From NCBI RefSeq assembly GCF_024741135.1, contig NZ_JANSUY010000001.1:620001-684000 (forward strand): a stretch of DNA of 64,000 nucleotides. The letters are read 5' to 3'. The notes beneath the pieces are model-generated. The model searched no databases. It was not told where the DNA came from and saw only the letters and a program-made list of their open reading frames with translations. This document shows positions 9,367 to 18,400 of this stretch, one piece after another. Source of the stretch: Aquiflexum gelatinilyticum (lineage in GTDB: Bacteria > Bacteroidota > Bacteroidia > Cytophagales > Cyclobacteriaceae). The number at the start of each line of letters is the position of its first letter. The stretch's first letter is position 1. Position numbers and translations under genes: made by a program.

Positions 9367-9747
9367 AAGTTTAAGGTAATAAATGAACAGCATATTATCT
9401 TCAAAATCTCTTGAATTTATTATCTTAGATAAGTTGCAGGAGAACAGGATATATGGCAATTTTCTTGATCGGAGACCGAGGGTGTCAAGAGGACAGGTTT
9501 TTGGAGTTCCAATCGGAGGCTTACAATATTGAAATCTTCACCGCTTAAACAGAGGGATAATTCTATTGTTTTTCATTTTCAGCAACTTGAATTATTTTTT
9601 CTTTTTGGAATTTTAAAAAGAATTTTTTGAAAAATCCCCAAACAATTTATCAGATCTCACCCGAAAACCTGATTATTCAAATTTTTATTCTATATTCAAA
9701 GTACATTTTTATAAGTAAAAGATAAAGATTTTAAGATGTTTTAGCCT
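9367..9747. other. divergent intergenic region
   Basis: Spacer of 381 bases between the DUF2254 gene and the patatin operon. The half near 9748 is very AT-rich and should hold the operon promoter, but no clean TAnnTTTG box was found. I see no gene or RNA. Confidence 0.5.
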
Positions 9748-10653
9748 ATGAAAATCAAAAATCTTGCCCTCAAAGGTGGTGGAGTCAAAGGAATCGCTTA
9801 TGTAGGAGCCCTAAGGGAAATGGATCGTGCCGGCCTGCTTTCGGGAATCGAGAGGGTAGCAGGGACATCGGTTGGGTCTTTGTTGGCAGGGATGATTTGT
9901 GCAGGCTATTCAGTTGATCAGGTTGAAAATTTGCTCAAGCACCATTTTGACCTTAAGAAATTTAAAATAGGTTGGAACCCGCTTCGGATTTTCAAATTTT
10001 ATGGGCTTTACTCAGGAAAATATATTTTGGATTTTATCCATTCTTATCTTGTTGGATCTCCAAAAAACCTTCCTCCCAATGTTACCTTCCGTCAGATGAA
10101 GGAGGCAGGCTGCAAAGAACTTTATGTTTTTGCCTGCGACCTCAACCTCCATACGATTCAGGAATTTTCTTTCCTTAAAACCCCTGAGGTGGTTGTCGCA
10201 GAAGCAATCCGTGCTTCGATGTCCATTCCTATGTTTTTCAGGGCATGGAAGTTTAGGGATTCCAATCCTAATGACCATATTTTCGTTGACGGCGGCATTG
10301 CTTTCAATTATCCTTTGGGATTTTTTGACAATGAACGATTTGCTCCTTCCCCGGATTTCATATGTGAGGAAGCTATCGGGCTGTACCTGCATGACAAATC
10401 AAGCGACAAAGAAGTTGACCTACGTTTTTCCCACCCCTTGAATTTTCTAAAGCAGTTGTTTGAAACACTACTGAATGTCCAAAACATCGATATCGGGTTT
10501 GAAACGGCCGAAGGAAACCGGTCTGTCAGGATTGACGGATTGGGGATTCCTTCCACAGATTTCAATCTTTCCCTTCATGATATGGATAGGCTGATCCGCT
10601 CAGGTGCAGACCATACGAGGGATTTTTTGAGAAAAAATACAATCATAAATTAA
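9748..10653 (+). CDS. patatin-like phospholipase
   Basis: A protein of 301 residues with all patatin marks: the oxyanion GGGVKG at 10-15, nucleophile S41 in GTSVGS, and catalytic D181 in VDGGIAFNYP. Patatins are Ser-Asp dyad acyl hydrolases that release fatty acids from phospholipids. There is no signal peptide, so it probably acts in the cytoplasm or at the inner leaflet. Its stop lies 10 bases before the next gene, which is followed after 7 bases by a DyP-type peroxidase. A three-gene operon is therefore likely. Coupling fatty-acid release to a haem peroxidase suggests lipid peroxide or oxylipin chemistry, which is an inference. Confidence 0.92.
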   Translation: MKIKNLALKGGGVKGIAYVGALREMDRAGLLSGIERVAGTSVGSLLAGMICAGYSVDQVENLLKHHFDLKKFKIGWNPLRIFKFYGLYSGKYILDFIHSYLVGSPKNLPPNVTFRQMKEAGCKELYVFACDLNLHTIQEFSFLKTPEVVVAEAIRASMSIPMFFRAWKFRDSNPNDHIFVDGGIAFNYPLGFFDNERFAPSPDFICEEAIGLYLHDKSSDKEVDLRFSHPLNFLKQLFETLLNVQNIDIGFETAEGNRSVRIDGLGIPSTDFNLSLHDMDRLIRSGADHTRDFLRKNTIIN

Positions 10654-10663
10654 AACATACTTT

Positions 10664-11923
10664 ATGAGGCAAAACTCCATCACCACCATTGTCCCTGTTA
10701 AAAAAGATAAGATAGAACTCTTATTGAAATTGCTTGACGGGATAAAAACCGATCTTGATCTTGGAAATCCACCCGAATTTGAAAAACTGAATGTTATCCA
10801 TTATGCACGATGGGTAGTCATCGACTATGGCAAATCATGGATCGATGATCTCACTCCACGGATTCCCAAACTAGTTTTTGTGGTGGATTTTGATGGAGAT
10901 GTGGATGTTTTTTTAAAGAGCTTTTGCTCAGATACCTCGGATATCTTGGACAAGGTTTATGGATTTTGTGAAGGATTTCCTGAGGGAGAAAAAAGGACTC
11001 CGGAAAGTAGGTTTTCATTCCTTAAAAATAATGTGGTAAAAGACGCAGCCGTTTATATCGGAGCCCCCGGAAGGACAGTGCAACAGATTAAGGACGAAAA
11101 TAACCTAAGGAATTTTATCAGGAATTACCTTGATTCCAGGGATTGGAAGGATGTTTCAGCGCATACCATCCACAAAAAAATCAAAGAGGAAGTGCTCAAA
11201 AAAGAGGAGTTTTTATTTCTCCGAAAAAAAACCAAAATGCCCGGGATCAATTGGCTTGGACTTGTTTTTCTCGGTTTGGTTCTGATTGTATTACTTCCTT
11301 TGATTATCGTTTGGCTGCTTATTGTCCATTTTTTCTATGAAAGGAAAGATGTGAACTTCACCAAAAAGAGGAGTGGACTGGACAGTGCCTATTTGGACGA
11401 ACTTGAAAAATATGAGGACTGGAAAAACCAAAATCAGTTTACCCAACTCGTGGACATGAAGGAAGGAAAAGTAAGGCTGATTACCATCAAGGCTATGTTT
11501 GCCCTGTCAAAAGAGTTGATCAAATTTGTCTTTGTCCAAGGAAAACTGATGGGGATCCCTACCATCCATTTTGCCAAATGGGTGATGTTTGAAGACAACT
11601 CAAGGGTTTTGTTTTTCAGCAATTTTGACGGAAGCTGGCAGCAATATCTTGGGGACTTTATCGACAATAGCGGGTGGGGTCTGACCGGGATTTTTTCCAA
11701 CACCAAGGTATTTCCGAAAACCAATTTTTTATTGACTGGAGGGGCTTATGATGAGGAACATTTCCTGGCTTGGAGCAGGAATTCAGAACTGATTACCAAT
11801 GTCTGGTATTCTGCCTATCCGGATCTTTCGATCAAAAATGTCAATAACAATACTAAAATCAGGGTACAGCTCATGAAATCCCTTTCAGAACGAAAGGCTG
11901 CCAAATTCCTCAAACTCATTTGA
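10664..11923 (+). CDS. duplicated-domain membrane protein between patatin and DyP
   Basis: A protein of 419 residues that I cannot name. Two related halves flank one strong membrane helix (about 195-226). The N-terminal copy has VIHYARWVVIDYG...LVFVVDFDGDVDVFLKSF (about 45-88). The C-terminal copy has TIHFAKWVMFEDNSRVLFFSNFDGSWQQYLGDF (about 298-330). Each begins IH[YF]A[RK]WV and reaches a [DN]FDG turn, so the protein arose by internal duplication. The pattern recalls the ferredoxin-like barrels of DyP and chlorite-dismutase folds, but this is only a visual impression. Its position inside a tight operon (10 and 7 base gaps) suggests it works with the patatin and the peroxidase, perhaps as a membrane anchor or lipid-binding partner. 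Confidence 0.85.
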   Translation: MRQNSITTIVPVKKDKIELLLKLLDGIKTDLDLGNPPEFEKLNVIHYARWVVIDYGKSWIDDLTPRIPKLVFVVDFDGDVDVFLKSFCSDTSDILDKVYGFCEGFPEGEKRTPESRFSFLKNNVVKDAAVYIGAPGRTVQQIKDENNLRNFIRNYLDSRDWKDVSAHTIHKKIKEEVLKKEEFLFLRKKTKMPGINWLGLVFLGLVLIVLLPLIIVWLLIVHFFYERKDVNFTKKRSGLDSAYLDELEKYEDWKNQNQFTQLVDMKEGKVRLITIKAMFALSKELIKFVFVQGKLMGIPTIHFAKWVMFEDNSRVLFFSNFDGSWQQYLGDFIDNSGWGLTGIFSNTKVFPKTNFLLTGGAYDEEHFLAWSRNSELITNVWYSAYPDLSIKNVNNNTKIRVQLMKSLSERKAAKFLKLI

Positions 11924-11930
11924 TATCCTT

Positions 11931-13421
11931 ATGACAAAATTAGAACTAGAAGATATTCAAGGCTATATCATCCGCGGTTATGCACATATGATGTATTCGC
12001 GATTTGTGTACATCAAAATTACAAACCGCAAGGCTGCCAAAAAATGGCTTGCCAAATCTTGGGCATCCATGACTACTGCAGTCCATGTCCATGACAAATC
12101 CAAGATTTCAAGCACCCATTTGAACATAGCTTTTACACACAATGGTCTTGGAGCTCTTGGGATGTATGAGGAAAACCTTAATGCCTTTTCAAGGGAATTC
12201 CGTCAGGGAATGATCACCCCCCACAGGACAAGGCTTTTGGGTGATTCAGGTAACAGTGATCCTATCATGTGGAATTGGGGAAATGAAAATATAAAAACCC
12301 AAAACCCAGAAATAACCGACCAAGAAGATAAAACCATTCACCTTTGTTTGATGATTTTTGGTAATGACAAAGGAAGTGTTGATGACATTGAAAAAGATAA
12401 AATTGTCTGCCTTGATTATTACAAGGAGTTAGAATCACAATTTGAAGAAAATGGTTTGAAGGAACTGTTTTTTATAGATGGGGTTACACAGCCGGAAAAC
12501 AAGGAGCATTTTGGGTTTAGGGATGGGATTTCGCAACCGATCATAGAAGGTTCGGGAAGGGTAGGTTCCAAAGATGATGTGGTAAAGGCAGGTGAGTTTC
12601 TCTTTGGCTATCAAAATGAATTTGGTGTGTATCCCGACACCCCGCTAGTCGTCAAAGATCAGGGAAACCTCAACTTCCTTGCATCCGATGCAGGAGGAAG
12701 TGGATTGAAGGATATTGGAAGAAACGGATCTTTTCTAGTTATGCGACAGCTTGAACAGGATGTGAATGGTTTTTGGACCTTTATGAATGAAAAGACAAAG
12801 CATCCTGATGGCACTATCAATGTGGAAGAAAGTCTAAAGTTGGGTGCAAAAATTGTAGGAAGATGGCAAAGTGGGGCGCCAATAACGCTTTTTCCTGATA
12901 AAGACCCCGGAGTCATCAGTGATATCAATGATTTTGGCTATTCCAAATTTGATCCTGACGGATTGAAATGTCCCTTCGGTTCCCATCTTCGGCGTTCCAA
13001 CCCCCGAGACAGCGTGGATGACCATGGTGTAAAGGAATCGCTCAAGCTAAGCAAACAGCATAGGATTATTAGAAGGGCAAGGCTTTATGGACAGGTTTTT
13101 GAAGGCTCTCCTACCAATAAAAACCCGAAAGGAGAAGTGGGATTGCTGTTTGCCTGCTTTAATGCAGACATCAGTCGGCAGTTTGAGTTTCTCCAATATA
13201 CTTGGGGCAAGCTCCCCAAAGTCAAAGAACTCTATAATGATCCTGATCCGATAATTGGAGTTAAAGAAAATCCCGAACCAGGAGAAAAACAGAACTTTAC
13301 AATCCAAGATTGTCCTGTCAACCGGACCATCTCCGACCTGCCAAGATTCATTACTGTCAAAGGCGGTGGATATTTCTTTTTTCCATCTATTAGCACACTT
13401 AGGTATTTGGCTACGATTTAA
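11931..13421 (+). CDS. DyP-type haem peroxidase
   Basis: A protein of 496 residues. The DyP signature GFRDG sits at 195-199 with catalytic D198. The proximal haem His is H352 in CPFGSHLRRSNPRD, a candidate distal Arg is R381/R382 in HRIIRRARLYG, and the C-terminus has the usual GGGYFFFPSIS stretch. DyP enzymes use hydrogen or organic peroxides to oxidise dyes, phenols or lipids, with Asp/Arg as the acid-base pair. There is no Tat or Sec signal, so it is cytosolic or recruited by the membrane protein encoded just upstream. The length places it with the long (C/D or V-type) DyPs. It ends the three-gene operon and faces the catalase-like gene. Confidence 0.93.
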   Translation: MTKLELEDIQGYIIRGYAHMMYSRFVYIKITNRKAAKKWLAKSWASMTTAVHVHDKSKISSTHLNIAFTHNGLGALGMYEENLNAFSREFRQGMITPHRTRLLGDSGNSDPIMWNWGNENIKTQNPEITDQEDKTIHLCLMIFGNDKGSVDDIEKDKIVCLDYYKELESQFEENGLKELFFIDGVTQPENKEHFGFRDGISQPIIEGSGRVGSKDDVVKAGEFLFGYQNEFGVYPDTPLVVKDQGNLNFLASDAGGSGLKDIGRNGSFLVMRQLEQDVNGFWTFMNEKTKHPDGTINVEESLKLGAKIVGRWQSGAPITLFPDKDPGVISDINDFGYSKFDPDGLKCPFGSHLRRSNPRDSVDDHGVKESLKLSKQHRIIRRARLYGQVFEGSPTNKNPKGEVGLLFACFNADISRQFEFLQYTWGKLPKVKELYNDPDPIIGVKENPEPGEKQNFTIQDCPVNRTISDLPRFITVKGGGYFFFPSISTLRYLATI

Positions 13422-13554
13422 AAGAAAGGCAGGAGACAGAAGATGTGAGACTATTGGAATTAATAATTATGAAAATGTTTTAGTTAGGCTAATGACAGTA
13501 GGTGTTGGGTCATCTTGAATCCGAGGTAAATGGATGAAAGGTCTCAGAGTAAAA

Positions 13555-13582
13555 GAGACTCTTAGCTACACTCAGAGTGACG
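13555..13582. repeat. REP-like dispersed element, copy 2
   Basis: GAGACTCTTAGCTACACTCAGAGTGACG-type element lying in the convergent gap between the DyP and catalase-like genes. It is in the opposite orientation to the copy at 7846-7880; the shared ends are GAGA[TC]TCTTAG and CTCAGA[AG]T[AG]ACG. Confidence 0.55.
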
Positions 13583-13613
13583 ACTTGGATTTTCACTAGA
13601 ATCTTTCATTAAA

Positions 13614-15173
13614 TCAATCTTCCAAATAAGCTTTTGCGTTGTTCAAGCCGTTTTGGAGGTACTTTTTCAGAAATAGTGGAATGAATAACATGAGGAATAA
13701 TTTGGCAAAAATGTTTTTGTAAGTGAAAGTATAGACCCACCTCAGTCTTGTCTGGTCATCTACAGTGTCAAACCACATCTGCCCGTAGGTTTTATTGGTC
13801 AACCGTTTGAAAATATCACTGAAGTCTGTGGTCTGGTACGCATAGTGGGAATATTTGCACACAGTGATTAATTCCTCCACCAGCTTGGCAGAATCCCCTC
13901 TTTCGATTCTCCTGTTGTCTCCTACGTATTCCCAATTTCCTCTTAGTGTGGTCACATTGATGACACCATAGATAGGTCCTGTTTTCAAGAGCCAATTGGG
14001 AAGTTCCTTGACACTTGATACATACTTATAGGCTTTTTCTTTATTGCAGTTGACGGTCACTTCTGCGGATGTCTGAAGTATTTTTTTGCTTGGAACTTTC
14101 TGGTCAATGGTTACTTTATCGTTTAACTTATTAAGGTCTGAATAAAAATCATGAGCATGTTTAGGTTCAAGAACAGGCAATTTGTTTTTGTCGTGACGGA
14201 ATTTGGACATGACCTCATACACCCTTTTTCTTACCCTGTTGAAACTTCCCAAAGGCCGGTGCTCGGGCAATGAATGCCATGGATTGAAAGACAGGTTATC
14301 TCCAAACTCCATCCGTGCATTGGAATCAAAAGTTTGCGGGTGGATAGTAAGGGAAGCTACCTTGATGTATTGGGATGTCCAGGCAACGGTTGGGTCCTCT
14401 ATCGGCATTGCATCTGCATCGGTTTGGAATTGGACAAAAAAGTCAAATTTGGCTTCATTGCCGTATAGAGTTTGTGCTAGATTGTAACGCAGGTAATCAT
14501 AATCCTTTGTGTTTTCTACTATAGTAATATTGCTTGGAGAAGGTCTGAGATGGTATTTTACAGCTCTATCCACTGTCCCGAACTGGTAAGGCTGTGTACT
14601 CCAATAAGGGATACTGAGTGGATTGTCGCAGGCTACCATACTTTTCTTGATCCGCATAAGGGTCGGTAAGTGAAAAGGATTTAGAAAGTAAAGCAACGAT
14701 TTGAGTTTACTCGCAGACGTGATGGCAGCTAGAAGGGTGTTAAGTTCTTTGATGGTTTTTGCAAAAAAAGTTTCGCTGCTCATCAGCAGAAAATCCTGAG
14801 TTTCCTGAAAATGGGCATCGTTTAGAATCTTTTCCCCTGGCACTCCCATCAGTTTGATGGCGGCACCTCGGATATCTTTTTTCTTGTCTTTCTGAGTTTG
14901 GGTGTTGCCGTTTGAAAACCTAACCCATGCCTGGTATTCTTTTTCATGCTTAAATACCCCGACTTTCAATTCTTCAGGCAGGTCTTTCTCTACGGTAAAT
15001 GTAGCTTTGACACAGCCATGCATTTTGGTATGGACTTGTCGCAGCATTTTTTTGTCCTTATACATCCTGGTGACCTGGGCTTCAAATTCGTTGACCATCT
15101 GAGCGGCAATGCTGTCTTCGTCAGCAGTCACATATTCATGCCCTAATTTTTTACCTGAAAGTATATCTGACAT
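13614..15173 (-). CDS. catalase-like haem protein fused to SRPBCC lipid-binding domain
   Basis: A protein of 519 residues. Residues about 10-345 are a minimal catalase-fold protein: H48 in RQVHTKMHG is the likely distal His, QDFLLMSSE (126-134) replaces the usual distal Asn region, and the LSFNPWHSLPEHRPLGSFNRVRKRVYE block (294-320) carries Y319 as probable proximal haem ligand. True catalases are longer at the C-terminus and keep the Asn, so dismutase activity is doubtful. Related small haem proteins include allene-oxide-synthase-like and SrpA-like enzymes. Residues about 362-519 form a START/SRPBCC-like domain (EVTVNCNKEKAYKYVSSVKELPNWL...), a fold that binds hydrophobic ligands, ending in a hydrophobic helix. 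It converges on the patatin-DyP operon. A lipid hydroperoxide substrate is inferred. Confidence 0.85.
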   Translation of the reverse strand: MSDILSGKKLGHEYVTADEDSIAAQMVNEFEAQVTRMYKDKKMLRQVHTKMHGCVKATFTVEKDLPEELKVGVFKHEKEYQAWVRFSNGNTQTQKDKKKDIRGAAIKLMGVPGEKILNDAHFQETQDFLLMSSETFFAKTIKELNTLLAAITSASKLKSLLYFLNPFHLPTLMRIKKSMVACDNPLSIPYWSTQPYQFGTVDRAVKYHLRPSPSNITIVENTKDYDYLRYNLAQTLYGNEAKFDFFVQFQTDADAMPIEDPTVAWTSQYIKVASLTIHPQTFDSNARMEFGDNLSFNPWHSLPEHRPLGSFNRVRKRVYEVMSKFRHDKNKLPVLEPKHAHDFYSDLNKLNDKVTIDQKVPSKKILQTSAEVTVNCNKEKAYKYVSSVKELPNWLLKTGPIYGVINVTTLRGNWEYVGDNRRIERGDSAKLVEELITVCKYSHYAYQTTDFSDIFKRLTNKTYGQMWFDTVDDQTRLRWVYTFTYKNIFAKLFLMLFIPLFLKKYLQNGLNNAKAYLED

Positions 15174-15402
15174 AAAATTTAAGAGTTTTAGAATTGAAAT
15201 TTCAATAAAACTGTGAAATGAAACAATCTGAAAGTAATTAAAAATAAGGTAAAGTTTCTTGAAAACAAAATATTATTAGGTAGTTTGGATATTAAAAAAT
15301 GTATTATATTTAAGACAAAACCTATTGATGCCTTTTGAAGATAATTACCCGATTTCTTTGAAAATAATTTCTTTTCAAATTACCATCAAAAATTTATCCT
15401 AA

Positions 15403-18400
15403 ATGGAGTGGCATGTTTTGTATGCAGGAAAAATTCATTCTATTCTGAGGTCAGAATCGTTTTTTGAGCAAAATTTTGTCATCAAAAAAGCTTCCCTTAC
15501 TTCCTTATCCCAAATAGATTTTCTAAAATCAGGAAACGAAGCCTCTTTTGTAGACGAGTCAATTGAAGGATTCAGAAAAGTTCTGGCTATTGAAAACAGC
15601 AATTCAGAATCTCATCTAAAATTACAGTTTATAAAAGGACAAAATCTTAGGGAGCATAATTCAAATTCGCTAAGCGTTATCGATAAATTAAAAATCTGTA
15701 TTGCCATCACCAAAAGACTTGCGGAAGTTCACCGTCAGGAAATTGTTCATTTGAACCTTAATCCCGAGCATATCCTGATTGAATCGGGGACAAACAAGAT
15801 TTTCTTTATCAGTTTAGGATTGGCTACCCGGATTCAGAGAAAAATAGGGGTACAGAGCAGGTTAATTTTTTCGGAGGCTGACTATGATTTTATAGCGCCC
15901 GAACAGACAGGTAGAATCAGTACCGACATCGGTTATTATACAGATATATATTCATTGGGGGTTGTTTTTTATTGGTTGTTTACCTCAAAGCTTCCATTTG
16001 GATCGAAGGAAGGTTCCTCCAAAATCCACGCCCATATCGCCCTGACTCCAAGAAGTCCCGCAGATATGGTAGATATCCCAAAAATCATTTCAGACCTGAT
16101 CCTGAAAATGCTTGAAAAAGATATTCAGACAAGGTATCAGTCTGCAACTGGTGTTTTGTATGATCTGGAATTGGTCCTGAATGGTCTTCAGAGAAAGGGA
16201 ATTGCACCCAGCTTTGAACTTGGGACCAATGATTCTTCGGGTGTACTCAGATTCTCAGATGAGCTATATGGTAGAGAAAAGCAAATTGTTCAGCTGAAGG
16301 ATGCATTCCAACGGGTTTTGGAAGATGAAAAAATCCTCATGCTTGTCTTCGGGAATTCCGGAGTAGGGAAGTCAGTCTTGGTAGACCAACTTTACAGGCC
16401 TGTAATCAAAGATGGAGGATTTTTCATTTCCGGTAAATTTGACCAATTGAGAACTGATGTTCCTTATTCAGCTTTTTCCCAGGCTTTGGGAAGGCTCGTA
16501 AGTCAGATATTGCTGTTGAATGAAAAAGACCTTGGACATTGGAAGCATGAGCTTCACAGATTGCTCCATCCTATCGGAAGGGTTTTGTTTGATATCATTC
16601 CCGGATTGGAAAGGCTTCTGGAAAATGAACCTGAATTACCGGTCCTCAACGGTGTGGAAGCACAATTGAGATTTAACTATGCCCTTAACAATTTCTTTCA
16701 GGCGTTTTCAGATTCAAGCAAACCCCTCGTTATTTTCATTGATGACCTGCAGTGGTGTGATCTTTCATCTCTTAATCTCATCCGGAATATTCTCACCAAC
16801 AAAGACCTGAAAAACATCTTGATCATTGGGGCTTACCGGGATAATGAAATCACAACGGGTCATTTATTTCTTCAATTCAAAATGGAAATCGAAGAGCTTG
16901 GAATCCAACCTGAAGAAATCTACCTGGAAAATCTTCAGTATGAGGACATACAACGGCTGATTTCCAATACTTTGGGAAAATCCAAAAGCCCTTTGGATGA
17001 ATTGGTGAAGATTGTAGACAAAAAATCTGCTGGAAACGCATTGTTTGTAAACCAGTTTTTGAGAGCCATTTACAAAAATGAAATGCTTCATTTTGACAGT
17101 GCAGAGGGAAGTTGGAAATGGGATGTGGATGAATTGATGGGTTATAATGTCGAAGGGGATATTGTCAATCTCTTTTTGGAAACCATCAATAAATTACCCT
17201 CAGCATGTATAGATGTCTTAAAATTAGCTTCCTGTATCGGGAACAAATTTGGCTTGGGCGAATTGGCGATCATCACCCGAGAAGGCAAATACAATGTCTA
17301 CCAAGCACTAAAGCCCGCACTTGACCTTGACTTGATCATAGAAAGCCGTGATGGTAACCTGTATTTTGTTCATGATAGGGTTCAGCAAGCTTTTTATTCA
17401 TTAAACGATGACCTTGGCAGGCAGGAATACCACCTCAAGATTGGCAGACTTCTTTTAGAAAATACGCACGAGGAAGACCTCAGGGAAAGCATATTTGATA
17501 TTGTAAACCAGTTCAACTTTGCAAAGGATCTGGTTTCGGATCCTTTGGAATCAAAGAAACTTTGCGAGCTCAATATCATTGCCGGTCAGCGTTCTCAAAG
17601 CGCCACCGCCTACTTGCTGGCAATCCAGTACTTTGAAAATGCGATCCAGTTTCTTCCCGCAGATGCATGGGAAAAAGATAAGAAATTCACTTACAACCTG
17701 TATTTGAATGCCGCTATCGCTGCCAACCAATCCAACAAGCGTGACCGGTTTAAGGAATTTACACTCCTGCTTGATGCCAATGCCACGGATATTTTGGACA
17801 AGCTACGCCTTGCTGAGCTCAAGATCCAAAATGCAAATGTTGAAAATGACCAAAAGCGGGTGATTGAAATCGGACTTGAGGCCCTTCATTTTGCCAATAT
17901 CCATTTAAAACTTCACCCGACTCAGCTTGATGTGCTCTTTGGGTACCTGATGACCAATGCGCGCTTGGCTTTTTTTAAAGAAGACGACATCGAAAAACTG
18001 GCCAAAATTGAAGATGAGAAACTGATCATCAGCATGTCCATCATGCACCATATGTCTTTGGCAGCCTACTTTTTAGAGCCCAATATGGTACCCCTTATTA
18101 TGTTTGAGCTAATCCGGCTTACACTCAAATTTGGTTTGGGTCCAAAGACCCCCTTTGCTTTTGTGGTTTTTGGCTATATCAATATTGCCTTTATGGGGAA
18201 AATGGAGAAGGGACTCAAAATGGGTCAGCTTGGTAACAGGCTTGGTGAAATTCTCAATAACGAAGATCAGTTTGTATCCCTCAAGCAGGTCTATGTGATG
18301 TTTATTTCCCAATGGCTGACGCATTTGGCAGGGACGATTCCTGATTTGGAGGAGGCATTGAAAAAAGGCCTTGAAACCGGAGATTTTGAATTTACCTCTA

